DNA of 64,000 bases from Pseudoalteromonas sp. UG3-2 (GCF_037120705.1 NZ_JAWLJU010000002.1:1922001-1986000), one strand, 5' to 3'; positions 8,479-17,652 are shown, counted from the first letter of the stretch. Numbers and translations: made by a program. Notes: a model not told the origin generated them from the sequence alone.

Positions 8479-8916
8479 ATGACTAAATCAATATTGAGTA
8501 CGCTCAAGGCCGTTTCACGTCCAGAGAAAAGCACCACACCAGAGGCCAAACGCCGTGACAAGCTAATCAACCGCCTTCAAATCCAATTGGAAATGGCAAC
8601 GGCGCTGGTTAATGGCGAATCCTACACCTGTTACAAAGAAAAGTGGCAGAAGAACGAGGAAACAGGCCAACAGGAAAAAGTTAAAGTCGCTAAGAAGGTG
8701 AGCCCTTGGTTCTACGCCAAAGGCGGCAAGTATTACTTAGAGGTGCGATACGCCAATAAGCCATTGGAGCTATCTAAAGGAAACCATGCCATTGAAGTTG
8801 GTGACAAAGAAAGCCTGCCGATGGTAATTCAAACCGTGATTGACGCCACCGCCAATGGTGAACTGGATAAGGCAATCGAGTTGGTTACCAGTAGCTTACC
8901 TATCAACAAAGCCTAG
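8479..8916 (+). CDS. DUF6641-like protein, partner of the AAA+ ATPase
   Basis: This 145-residue soluble protein begins ILSTLKAVSRPEK and has a basic helical N-terminus (about 20-45) followed by a beta-rich part with WFYAKGGKYYLEVRYANKPL and a helical tail. From memory, this layout fits the DUF6641 family, small proteins found beside AAA ATPases in proteobacterial integrated elements. I cannot verify that by search. AAGG lies eight bases before the ATG. The gene follows the ATPase at 23 bases, and a terminator-like hairpin follows it, so the two genes close one transcription unit. Function unknown; an ATPase adaptor is one possibility. Confidence 0.65.
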   Translation: MTKSILSTLKAVSRPEKSTTPEAKRRDKLINRLQIQLEMATALVNGESYTCYKEKWQKNEETGQQEKVKVAKKVSPWFYAKGGKYYLEVRYANKPLELSKGNHAIEVGDKESLPMVIQTVIDATANGELDKAIELVTSSLPINKA

Positions 8917-8945
8917 TCAACTTGATTATCTATGGACTACACCAC

Positions 8946-8983
8946 AAAGGAGAGCTAAAACTAGTTCTCCTTTACGAGTTTTT
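8946..8983 (+). terminator. Rho-independent terminator after the AAA+ operon
   Basis: AAAGGAGA (8946-8953) pairs with TCTCCTTT (8966-8973) around a 12-base loop, with GAGTTTTT following. It lies 30 bases after the DUF6641-like stop and between convergent transcription units. Confidence 0.55.
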
Positions 8984-9017
8984 GGGAGTTAGCTGGTTAA
9001 GAGTAATTAATAAAGCA

Positions 9018-10094
9018 TCATGGCGTTTTTAACTTTATTACAGGCAAAGCCCTATCAGCCCCTCCCCCTACATACTTTGAAAACATAACTTTTTCACCAA
9101 CCTCAGGGAGCGTACCGTATACACTGTCGACATGATAAAAAACATCACACTGCGTTGGAAGTGTAATAAACCCCCATTTTTGGTGATTAATACTTTTCAT
9201 GGTTCCGATAAACCGCTCGCTTACTTGGTAGCATAGCTCACCGCATTTCTCGACTAACTCATCCGCTGTGGGCCTATCGTCAACAGAAACATTTAAGCAA
9301 CTTTTAATCAACATAATTAGTTCACTAGACAAATAGCTAAATTGGGGGTTAGCGGTGATAAAAGGAGGAAATGGATCATATTTTCCGTCCATTATATGTC
9401 TTACTGCCCTAAGCCCTGAACCAAATGGCTTGCTGCCTGTGAGCAATTCATACATCATGGCGCCTAGTGACCATACATCAGCTTTCAAAGTAACCTTTCT
9501 CGGGGTGTCAATAGCCTCGGGAGCCATATATGGCAGGGCCCCAACAGCTGTAGCTGAAGTACTGTTAGTTATATCACCTCCTTCCGCTGCCTCAACAATT
9601 TCTTCTTCTGCCATTTTAGCTATGCCAAAATCTGTAATTTTCAATTCTATAAGCTGATATTGCCCGGCCACCATTATATTTGTAGGTTTTAAATCTCTAT
9701 GTAAAACGCCTGCGTGATGAGAGGCTGCTAGCCCTTTAGATAAGTGATGAAAGATTTTTGCCACTAGAAATGGATCTAGGAACTCCACACCTTTCAAAAT
9801 GGCGCAAGATAAATCCAACCCCTCTATCAACTCTTCAATTAAATATGGCCTGCCACTTTCTTCAACATAATCAAGTGTCTTCGCCACGTTGGGGTGATTT
9901 ACTCTTGAAGAGACAATAGCACTCCTATGAAAGCGCTTTTCAGCAGTAGCATCTTTGGGTGTTTTGAGCGCGACAAACCTACTTAGAACCTCATCCCGTG
10001 CTTTATAAACAAATTGCATCCCTCCTTCACCAACAAAGTCCACAACAGTATACCTAGATACTATACGGTCACCCTCTGTGTGCGGACCTTTCAT
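9018..10094 (-). CDS. Ser/Thr protein kinase fused to a cold-shock domain
   Basis: Residues about 15-285 form a complete Hanks-type kinase: glycine loop GEGGMQFVYKA, ATP-binding Lys in VALKT (K44), catalytic loop HRDLKPTN (132-139), DFG (155-157), APE (191-193) and DVWSLG. The last ~60 residues (about 296-356) read GTMKSINHQKWGFITLP, CDVFYHVDSV, then VGEKVMF and end in PVIKLK. This is the layout of a cold-shock domain with RNP1 (K-WGFI) and RNP2 (VFYH) motifs, which binds single-stranded RNA or DNA. There is no membrane segment, so the kinase is cytosolic. The start has GGAGG upstream and overlaps the preceding kinase stop as ATGA. It is the last gene of the phosphatase-kinase-kinase operon. 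Confidence 0.88.
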   Translation of the reverse strand: MKGPHTEGDRIVSRYTVVDFVGEGGMQFVYKARDEVLSRFVALKTPKDATAEKRFHRSAIVSSRVNHPNVAKTLDYVEESGRPYLIEELIEGLDLSCAILKGVEFLDPFLVAKIFHHLSKGLAASHHAGVLHRDLKPTNIMVAGQYQLIELKITDFGIAKMAEEEIVEAAEGGDITNSTSATAVGALPYMAPEAIDTPRKVTLKADVWSLGAMMYELLTGSKPFGSGLRAVRHIMDGKYDPFPPFITANPQFSYLSSELIMLIKSCLNVSVDDRPTADELVEKCGELCYQVSERFIGTMKSINHQKWGFITLPTQCDVFYHVDSVYGTLPEVGEKVMFSKYVGGGADRALPVIKLKTP

Positions 10095-11161
10095 ATTGCT
10101 ACCTCCGGATTGGATATATCAAATGTAACAAAGATTCTCTGTGTATAGTGTCGGCTGCTGGTACCAATACCAACAACACATGAACCAGGAATTACCATAT
10201 CACCGTTTACCTTAATATTATTCATGTAAACTTCACCCGAGACATTCTTTAGAGAGAAGTTCAAGCCGTTATAATGAATCTCAAAGGAACCTATAGTTCC
10301 GAACTCTAATTTAGCGCTTCTCTTGTTCTTATTGAGAATATGGGGCTGACCTTTTATTACAGCTAAAGCTTGATGTTTATCGAATAACAAATATTTACTT
10401 ATTTCATCTCTGATGACAGACATCTCGGGTCTAGACGTAGGCTCACTTGACAAACATTTCTTAAAAAGCTCAACTAATTTAGGATAAGGAGCTAAGAGCT
10501 CGCAATCAAAAGCCGAGTCGGTTACTGGAATGGGGGGGAATTGATTCTTCAACTTAGGTAAATCTTGAGTCGCTAAATAAAGAGCTGTGGCACCAAATGC
10601 GTAAACGTCTATTGCTGGTGTAAAGCACACCTCATGATATGTAAATTGTTCTGGGGCCGAAAACCCTGGAGTTCCTTTGAAGCCGACCGTTCTAGCATCC
10701 TTCCCTGTATTTCTAGCCAACCCAAAGTCAAAAATTTTCAGTACGCCTTCGCTATCGAGTTTCATATTATTTGGTTTAATGTCTCGATGAATAATACCAG
10801 CTGCATGTATATCGGAAATTCCTGATGCGATTTGCCAGAGTAACTTCAGCAGTCTTATAGAGTCTAATGAATCAAAATCCAAATTAAACAGGTCAGTGCC
10901 ATCAATATATTCCATCACTATCGCAAATTGTTCACTGTCCCAAGGGACAATATCGAACACCTGTACGACATGCTTGGAGCGCATTTTCATCAAAGCTGAT
11001 ACTTCATCCCTCAACCGCTCAAGCTCTGAAAAGTCTTTAATTGTTTTAATTGCGACAGTCCTATCTAGGTGCCTATCTTTGCAAAAAATCACATCTCCAA
11101 ACCCACCACTTTCTTTAGTTCCATTAGGTAGGTAGCGTGAAGAAAGAGAACTACTAATCAT
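10091..11161 (-). CDS. Ser/Thr protein kinase with a possible FHA-like tail
   Basis: This is a Hanks-type kinase of 356 residues with glycine loop ESGGFGDV, VAIK lysine (about residue 39), HRDIKPNN (about 125), DFG (about 145), GTPGFSAPEQ and DVYAFG, so it should be active. The C-terminal ~75 residues are beta-rich (EIHYNGLNFSLKNVS, VYMNNIKVNGDMVIPG) and resemble a degenerate FHA fold, without the usual GR and SxxH phosphopeptide residues. That part of the call is weak. The ATG at 11161 is preferred because AAGGA lies nine bases upstream; it overlaps the phosphatase stop by eight bases. No membrane segment is present. It is the middle gene of the operon. Confidence 0.85.
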   Translation of the reverse strand: MISSSLSSRYLPNGTKESGGFGDVIFCKDRHLDRTVAIKTIKDFSELERLRDEVSALMKMRSKHVVQVFDIVPWDSEQFAIVMEYIDGTDLFNLDFDSLDSIRLLKLLWQIASGISDIHAAGIIHRDIKPNNMKLDSEGVLKIFDFGLARNTGKDARTVGFKGTPGFSAPEQFTYHEVCFTPAIDVYAFGATALYLATQDLPKLKNQFPPIPVTDSAFDCELLAPYPKLVELFKKCLSSEPTSRPEMSVIRDEISKYLLFDKHQALAVIKGQPHILNKNKRSAKLEFGTIGSFEIHYNGLNFSLKNVSGEVYMNNIKVNGDMVIPGSCVVGIGTSSRHYTQRIFVTFDISNPEVAI

Positions 11162-12221
11162 CAAAATCAATCCTTAATTGTGGCTTTTTGGTATTATTAT
11201 CAAGCTCATCCTTGCCTGTTTTCTTACGCTTATGTCTTTTATGTACAGGCTTTTTTTCCTTGTCAGAGCCGCTTTTCTCAACTTCCTCAGTACCGGAGCT
11301 AAGTGGTTCATCATCTGACGGAACCTTCTTTGGTTCAGTTGGCTGATTTTTCTCAATGCCAATTAGTTGCACATCTCCGAATGCATCCCACAGCTGAACT
11401 GTACCTGTTTTAATCTTTTCTGCTGAGTTATAGAACGAAGCCAAATCCGACAAAGCTATGACCGTTGAATTATCATGCCCTCCACACCACTTTGCTACAT
11501 ATATGAGCCGTTTTGATAACTCTAGAGGAGTAATATTTTGAGTAATAATAGAACTTAAAGTATTACTCTCAAGATAATGCACACCATCGCTAGTTAACAA
11601 GACTTTTTCTACTTCATTGGGCATTGACAAATTTAGCAAATGAGGCTCAATATCATCACCAATTCCGATGTATTGAAGCAATTTATTACTTAACTGAGAA
11701 GGTGATGACTGGTGGTTTAATTGTCCCGCAATCGTGTCATCTACAGATATTTGTTTAAGCGCACCATCACAGCTTGTGTAAAGACGACTATCACCTACAT
11801 TTACAGCTTCAAAATGGCCGTCACTATCTAATATGAAAGCAGATAGGGTAGCCCCACCTTCACCATTATATTTTTGAAAAACATCTTTGTTTGCTAACTC
11901 TACGCCCTGTAACAGCCGCTCTTTAACTTGAAGGTTTCGATTTCTAATACAACTAGATATGAAAGATGCGACTGCTAACGAGGCACAATCTGCCCCTTCG
12001 CTCATCCCCCCCATACCATCACATAAAACACCAACCAAGAAGAACTTACTACTAGACACCTGAGCTCTGAGTATCACCGCTTTATCTTGATTTTCCTCTC
12101 GAACGCTACCTATGTCTGAACCTATGGCTACAGGTAACCCTAGTATTTCTCGACAACCAGCTCTGGCAGTTTTTCTACATAGCCAGTCTTTAATCTGTAT
12201 TTTGATTGCATCTTGTTCCAT
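11154..12221 (-). CDS. PP2C-family Ser/Thr phosphatase
   Basis: The 355-residue protein carries all PPM/PP2C metal-site motifs: SDIGSVREENQD (about 34-45), CDGMGG (about 69-74), GGATLSAF, NVGDSRLY, LTSDGV and GGHDNSTV. It should be a Mn/Mg-dependent phosphoserine/phosphothreonine phosphatase. Residues about 290-355 form an acidic, lysine-rich low-complexity tail (KKPVHKRHKRKKTGK) not found in minimal PP2C enzymes. It is the first gene of a three-gene operon with two kinases, so it probably reverses their phosphorylation. It lies 132 bases downstream of the integrase gene on the same strand. No clear ribosome binding site is visible before the ATG. Confidence 0.88.
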   Translation of the reverse strand: MEQDAIKIQIKDWLCRKTARAGCREILGLPVAIGSDIGSVREENQDKAVILRAQVSSSKFFLVGVLCDGMGGMSEGADCASLAVASFISSCIRNRNLQVKERLLQGVELANKDVFQKYNGEGGATLSAFILDSDGHFEAVNVGDSRLYTSCDGALKQISVDDTIAGQLNHQSSPSQLSNKLLQYIGIGDDIEPHLLNLSMPNEVEKVLLTSDGVHYLESNTLSSIITQNITPLELSKRLIYVAKWCGGHDNSTVIALSDLASFYNSAEKIKTGTVQLWDAFGDVQLIGIEKNQPTEPKKVPSDDEPLSSGTEEVEKSGSDKEKKPVHKRHKRKKTGKDELDNNTKKPQLRIDFDD

Positions 12222-12353
12222 AGAATATTATCGACCATGCAGTTGTAGGTTTTTATCAGTTCGCCCAATTAAAAATCGTAGGAGCGAACATAAAGAGATT
12301 ATTAGTTTATAACACATTGTTACTAATTGAACATAAACCAGATCCACCATATA

Positions 12354-14132
12354 TCACTCCAAACAAACTTTAAATACATCCACTACCCCCACCAAACTTT
12401 TAATACTCGTTGCCTTATGGGTATAGTTACTCGTTATACCGAACGAGCTGATCTCGTGTCCCACCACTTGTTGGAGGTTATTCACTGGCACTCCATCGTT
12501 CATTAGCTTGGTAATGAAGGTGTGACGGAAACTGTGGAATGACCGTTTATGGCCTAGCTCATTGAACGTTGGTACACCAATAGACTCCATTAGCCTAGGC
12601 ATCCAGCCTGTTACACGTACCGACTTATCTAACTCTTCAAATAACCATTGATCACATGAAGCCACATACTCAAGGAAGCCGTTCGCTACCAAGGCCTTGT
12701 GTATTGGTATCTTGCGTTTGGCATTATCCGTCTTTAACTTCTGATCTTTATGTTCGTCGGTGATAAGTATGTAATGCCGCAGAGTTTCCTCATCATACCG
12801 AATATCCGACTTCCTTAACTGAGACAGCTCACCAAGCCGTGCCCCTGTGTATATGCCAAGTTGAATAATCCACTTCTTCCAAGGCTTGTGTTGCTCCTTG
12901 GCGGCATTTAAGAACTGTTTTAGCTCTGTATCCGAAAAAGCACCTCGGGTATTGGTAGTAAAGTCGCGCTTGATAGAGCAAGGTGACACACTAATCAAGT
13001 CCACCGTGTCTTTCTTGGCGTAGGCGAATACCGACTGTGCCCATTTGTAATAGCCTTGGACTGACTTAGGTGAAATCAAGTCATCCTCGGGCACTTCACA
13101 CTCCACCCGCTCTTGCCAACTCATTTTGTTGTAAGGCGCAATATTCATGCGGGGTAGCTCAAAGCACTTATCGATAAACCGCCCAATATCCTTAGGCTTG
13201 TACTGCTCAATTGGCCGATCTTCCATCACCAGCCGCCAAACCGTATAGATCCTTTCATAGTCTTTCTGTATTTTCTCGGTCAACTTTTCCTTCTTGATTT
13301 TGAATGCAAGGAATTCGGCATAGACCTCCGAAAACAGCGGACCTGTTGGCTCCTCTTTCACCTCAATCTCAGGAGCTGCGACCATGACCTGAGGTGGCTT
13401 GGTTAGTAAGCCTTGGACTTCGCGCTCTCCTAGGAAATCTTCGTTAAAGATGGACGCCAATAACTCCCCCCTGACAGCATTACTGGCCTTGAGCTTACTC
13501 AATAGGACGCGGTAAGGAAGGCTATTTGGCTCAATGGAAAAGCCGTGTTCGGCGAGTAGTTCATTGGCCTGTTGGGGTAGACCTTCTTCATCGGTAGGAT
13601 CTTCCTCCATCCTTGAGAACATCTTCATCACTGAAGCCATAGACTCTAGGAAAGACCACCTTTCATCATCGGGCAAAGCTTTAATAATCTCAGCGAATCG
13701 GCTTACACGTTCTTCATTGGAGTCTATATCCGCCATGTCGATGAGTAGCTCTTTGAATTGGCCGTCCAGTTCCAGTATCGACTTATCACCTAAGGCATTA
13801 ACTGCGTGACCACCATCACTAAAGCTCTGCTCTAGCTTGGCTATCATTGGATCTATGTCGGCTATGGTTAACTGCTTTTGCATGGCACTTTTTATCTGAT
13901 TTAGCTGCTGGCTTATTGAACTAGTGTCTAACGTCCTTGAATGAATAACAAGCCCCTTTAGCTTTGAAATTAGTGGCTTGAGGCGTTCGATCAATACCAA
14001 GGCCACCTCTAGTTTGTGTGTCCTAAGGCACAGCCTTATTTCCCTCACTCCAAGGCGCTTAGGTATTTTAACCCTAAGGTAGTATGTGGCCTTCCGACGA
14101 TATAAATATTGGCAACCAACTACGGCCTGCAT
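12354..14132 (-). CDS. Tyrosine recombinase / integrase of the island
   Basis: The C-terminal ~180 residues hold the tyrosine-recombinase catalytic set: TGARLGELSQLR (Arg about 432), a lysine in the KTDNAKRKIPIHK region, HSFRHTF (His-x-x-Arg), GHEISSFGITSNYTH (His and nucleophile Tyr). The N-terminus (YLYRRKATYYLRVKIPKRLG) resembles the small arm-type/DUF6538-like domain of long integrases. The family is unusually long at 592 residues because of a helical insert. The ATG at 14132 has GAGGT four bases upstream; the frame extends to a TTG at 14150. It lies at the end of the island next to rnpB and is transcribed into the island, as expected for the enzyme that integrates it. Confidence 0.9.
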   Translation of the reverse strand: MQAVVGCQYLYRRKATYYLRVKIPKRLGVREIRLCLRTHKLEVALVLIERLKPLISKLKGLVIHSRTLDTSSISQQLNQIKSAMQKQLTIADIDPMIAKLEQSFSDGGHAVNALGDKSILELDGQFKELLIDMADIDSNEERVSRFAEIIKALPDDERWSFLESMASVMKMFSRMEEDPTDEEGLPQQANELLAEHGFSIEPNSLPYRVLLSKLKASNAVRGELLASIFNEDFLGEREVQGLLTKPPQVMVAAPEIEVKEEPTGPLFSEVYAEFLAFKIKKEKLTEKIQKDYERIYTVWRLVMEDRPIEQYKPKDIGRFIDKCFELPRMNIAPYNKMSWQERVECEVPEDDLISPKSVQGYYKWAQSVFAYAKKDTVDLISVSPCSIKRDFTTNTRGAFSDTELKQFLNAAKEQHKPWKKWIIQLGIYTGARLGELSQLRKSDIRYDEETLRHYILITDEHKDQKLKTDNAKRKIPIHKALVANGFLEYVASCDQWLFEELDKSVRVTGWMPRLMESIGVPTFNELGHKRSFHSFRHTFITKLMNDGVPVNNLQQVVGHEISSFGITSNYTHKATSIKSLVGVVDVFKVCLE

Positions 14133-14164
14133 ATTCACCTCACTAACCAATGCAGATCAAAGCA

Positions 14165-14382
14165 CCGTGTACCAAAGCCATGTACCACAAAAACTGTGCT
14201 TTCGATTTGTAAAATCAAACTGTTAGTAAAAAGTGTATCAGGCGAAAAGAATCACCTAAATCAATACCTTAGGAATTTATTGCGAGTTGAATTTTGTTTT
14301 TTGAATTGAGTTTTTAAGTTGGGAGCCGTGTACCAAACGGTACATGGAAATGTGATTTGAGGGGGGATAATTTTAGTGTACC
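14165..14382. repeat. Repeated GTGTACC motifs between integrase and rnpB
   Basis: The 12-mer CCGTGTACCAAA occurs at 14165-14176 and again at 14326-14337. Related sites are TGTACCAC (14181-14188) and GTGTACC (14376-14382). At 14330-14343 the motif forms a small palindrome, GTACC-AAAC-GGTAC. The spacing and place, between the integrase start and rnpB, fit arm-type integrase sites or an integrase operator. This 270-base gap otherwise holds no gene. Confidence 0.45.
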
Positions 14383-14411
14383 GCTTGATCTACATAAGTA
14401 AATCAAGCGGT
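14380..14411. repeat. Ten-base inverted repeat at the island/rnpB junction
   Basis: ACCGCTTGAT (14380-14389) and ATCAAGCGGT (14402-14411) are perfect complements around 12 bases, starting about ten bases beyond the rnpB 3' end. It could be the rnpB terminator, though no T-run follows in that direction, or part of the attachment core recognised by the integrase. Confidence 0.5.
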
Positions 14412-14419
14412 TACTAAAG

Positions 14420-14790
<371 letters not shown>

Positions 14791-14795
14791 GGGGG

Positions 14796-14801
14796 ATTAT
14801 A
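14796..14801 (-). promoter_or_regulatory. rnpB -10 box
   Basis: A perfect TATAAT on the minus strand lies six bases before the expected 5' end of RNase P RNA. The -35 region is not convincing. Confidence 0.6.
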
Positions 14802-14844
14802 CGCACTTTAATACCAGAACGCACGCGCTAATTAGCTACTCCCG

Positions 14845-15705
14845 TTACGACTCGCGTTCTGCAATGATTGCTTTGTATAAGGCGTTCTTTTTCAGGCCGA
14901 AATAGTCAGCAGCCACACCACAGGCTTTTTTCAACGGCATATCGGCCTCTAATAAGCCAATCAGTTTGCTGGCTTCAGGGCTAAGCGCCTGTTTATCAAT
15001 CACCGCTGCTGGAAGCATTAACACCAGCTCGCCTTTTTGTTTCTCTGGCTCTGCTTCTAAGTAAGCAATCAGCTCAGTAACACTGCCACTGAAAAAGGTT
15101 TCGTAGGTTTTCGTCAGCTCTTTGGCAAACACCACCTGTTGCGCCTCACCCAGTGCGGTTTGCATGTCAGCTAAGCTTGCCATGATCCTGTGGGTACTTT
15201 CGTAAATAATACTGGTGCAACCTGAGGCCACGGCATCTTTAAAAAATTGCTGACGCGCTTGGCTCTTAGCAGGGGTAAAACCAATAAACTGAAAGCGGTC
15301 AGTCGGCAGCCCAGAGCAGCTTAATGCAGCAATGGCGGCGCAGGCACCAGGCACAGGCGTGACGGCGGCGCCAGCATCACGACAAAGATTAACTACGGCA
15401 TAGCCCGGATCGCTGATCAGCGGGGTGCCTGCATCGGATACTAAGGCTATGTCTTTGCCTTCGTTTAACCAATCGAGGACTTGCTGGGCTTTTTGTTTTT
15501 CATTGTGATCATGCAGCGCAAAAGTTTTTGCTTTTATACTGAAATGGCTCAATATTTTACCTGTGTGGCGAGTGTCTTCAGCGGCAATTAAATCGACCTG
15601 ACTTAACACCTTCAGTGCACGTTCACTGATGTCATCTAAATTACCAATGGGCGTGGCAACAACATACAGCGTGCCGATTTTGTTTTCATTGTGAAGATTA
15701 GCCAT
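14845..15705 (-). CDS. rsmI: 16S rRNA (cytidine(1402)-2'-O)-methyltransferase
   Basis: RsmI uses S-adenosylmethionine to methylate the 2'-O of C1402 in the ribosomal decoding centre. The protein shows the family signature GTLYVVATPIGNLDDI near the N-terminus, AEDTRHTG, SDAGTPLISDPG and VPGACAAIAALSCSG, the tetrapyrrole-methylase-like fold. The ATG at 15705 (GGAG six bases upstream) gives 286 residues, equal to the E. coli protein; a TTG at 15717 is a less likely start. It is transcribed toward rnpB and diverges from lpoA, the usual arrangement in gammaproteobacteria. Confidence 0.95.
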   Translation of the reverse strand: MANLHNENKIGTLYVVATPIGNLDDISERALKVLSQVDLIAAEDTRHTGKILSHFSIKAKTFALHDHNEKQKAQQVLDWLNEGKDIALVSDAGTPLISDPGYAVVNLCRDAGAAVTPVPGACAAIAALSCSGLPTDRFQFIGFTPAKSQARQQFFKDAVASGCTSIIYESTHRIMASLADMQTALGEAQQVVFAKELTKTYETFFSGSVTELIAYLEAEPEKQKGELVLMLPAAVIDKQALSPEASKLIGLLEADMPLKKACGVAADYFGLKKNALYKAIIAERES

Positions 15706-15765
15706 TGAGCTCTCCAATATCAGTCAGTAAGATATCCACTTATTCGGGAAAAAGAAGGTTTGCCT

Positions 15766-17652
15766 GTGCAGTTTCAAAAGATAGCGCTTTTAGTTGCCAT
15801 ATTGTCGGGGTTATCCGCTTGTAGTACAAGCACAAATGTCACTACATCAGACCGCGCCAAGCAAATTGAGCCAACAGCGGTGTCCGCCGAACTCAGCGCT
15901 GCAGCCTTATTCAACAAAGCACAAGGCGCGTCTGGGATCAGCAAGATTCAACTGTTGTACAGTGCCAGAGATGCCGCCATTAGCGAACAAGATTGGCAAA
16001 CGTTAGAACAAGTTGGCTTAGCCTTAGAGGCCAAGCCCAGTGTCGACCATATCCAAAATAAGCTCTACATCGCCTTTGCACGCAAACAGTTAGGTAAATA
16101 TGAAAGCGCGCTGATAATGTTAAAAACCTTAGAAGGGCGTTTAACCACACCACAGCATCAAGCTTGGCATCAGTATTTAATGGCGAGCGTCTATGCTTCG
16201 CAAAGCCTACCTAAAAAAGCGTTAACAAAATACTTTGCCGCTGCAGATATCGCTAAAGCCAATAACCTCACTGTTGCAGGATTGGATGAGGGTATTTGGC
16301 AAGCACTGCAACAACTGTCTACATATGCGTTGGAACGCTTTGATAGCGGCTCAGTATTACAACGTGGCTGGGTTACCTTAGCCAAGTATCAACAAATTTA
16401 TCTCGGCTCCAGTGCCGCGTTAGATCAAGCCATGAACAATTGGCGTCGCCGCTTTCAAGATCATCCGGCCATTAGCCTGCTGCCAAAGGAGCTACAAGGT
16501 GCCGTGGCGCTTGAGCCGTATCAAGTGAGCAAGCTGGCGATTTTACTGCCGCAAACGGGCCCCAGTGAGCGCCTCGGCAGTGCATTAAAAAATGGCTTTT
16601 TGGCGGCCACCGATGACAGCAATATTGAAGAAATTTTCTTTATCGATGAAAGGGCATCGGCCGATGAGATCACTGCGGAATTGGCCAAAGCCAACGTTGA
16701 TTTTGTAATTGGACCACTATTAAAAAGCAATGTCGAGAAGCTCGCCCAAGACAATCGCTTTGCCGCCTACCCGACGTTATTTTTAAACAGCCAAGAGAGC
16801 ATTGAGACAAGCGCCAGTGAGCAATACTTTTTTGCTTTAAATCCAGAGCATGAAGTACAACAAGCCATGAACCACTTCTTGGCAAAGGGCTACGAAAAGC
16901 CCATGTTATTGGCACCAGATACTGGCTCCGGCAAACGCTTGATTGCACATTTTACCGAACATTGGCAGCGCTACAGTGAAGTAGAGCCGGAAATCGGCTA
17001 TTACACCAACAGCGAGAATATGGCCGAAGTCATTGCCGACCTGCTTGAGGTCGATGCTTCTCGCTCTCGCACTCGCAGTGTGAAAAGCTTGTTTCGCCAA
17101 GAAGTAAAGAGCGAAACGCGCTCACGCCGTGATATCGATGCCGTGTATATTCTGGGTGACGCCATGGAAACCCGTTTATTGAAACCTTATTTAGACGTTA
17201 ATGTCAGTACGTTTGCCGAGCGTATTCCGCTCTATGCCAGTTCGCGCAGTTACAGTAAGCAAATTGATGTCACCGATAAAGGCGATTTAGAAGGGCTTTA
17301 CTTCACCGAGCAACCTTGGATGCTTCCAGGCGCGGTCAACCAAGCGTCATTGCGTGAGGCATACCAACGACTATGGCCTGAGCAGGCTGATTTAGAACAG
17401 CGCTTATTTGCCATGGCTTATGATGCCGTGGGCTTAGTGCCGCAATTGCGACAGCTTGCTTGGCTGGCTGGAAAAAGCTATGACGGCTTAACCGGTGAGC
17501 TTAGCATTCAAAATGGCACCCAAATACAACGCAAGCTGAGCTGGGCGCAATACAAAAATAAGCAAGTGCGACTGGTCAGTTTAGATGAACAAGCGCCCTT
17601 GCCGTTATTTATGCAACAGGAGGAGCAAACCGCTACTTCCTTGGTCAGATAG
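15766..17652 (+). CDS. lpoA: Penicillin-binding protein activator lipoprotein LpoA
   Basis: This 628-residue outer-membrane lipoprotein activates PBP1a for peptidoglycan synthesis. The signal peptide ends in the lipobox LSAC at about residue 17-20. An N-terminal TPR-like helical part (to about 240) is followed by a periplasmic-binding-protein-like domain with LAILLPQTGPSERLGSALKNGF, typical of the LppC family. The GTG at 15766 has AAGG seven bases upstream and is preferred over the TTG at 15760. It leads the lpoA-yraN-diaA-dolP cluster and diverges from rsmI. Confidence 0.92.
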   Translation: MQFQKIALLVAILSGLSACSTSTNVTTSDRAKQIEPTAVSAELSAAALFNKAQGASGISKIQLLYSARDAAISEQDWQTLEQVGLALEAKPSVDHIQNKLYIAFARKQLGKYESALIMLKTLEGRLTTPQHQAWHQYLMASVYASQSLPKKALTKYFAAADIAKANNLTVAGLDEGIWQALQQLSTYALERFDSGSVLQRGWVTLAKYQQIYLGSSAALDQAMNNWRRRFQDHPAISLLPKELQGAVALEPYQVSKLAILLPQTGPSERLGSALKNGFLAATDDSNIEEIFFIDERASADEITAELAKANVDFVIGPLLKSNVEKLAQDNRFAAYPTLFLNSQESIETSASEQYFFALNPEHEVQQAMNHFLAKGYEKPMLLAPDTGSGKRLIAHFTEHWQRYSEVEPEIGYYTNSENMAEVIADLLEVDASRSRTRSVKSLFRQEVKSETRSRRDIDAVYILGDAMETRLLKPYLDVNVSTFAERIPLYASSRSYSKQIDVTDKGDLEGLYFTEQPWMLPGAVNQASLREAYQRLWPEQADLEQRLFAMAYDAVGLVPQLRQLAWLAGKSYDGLTGELSIQNGTQIQRKLSWAQYKNKQVRLVSLDEQAPLPLFMQQEEQTATSLVR

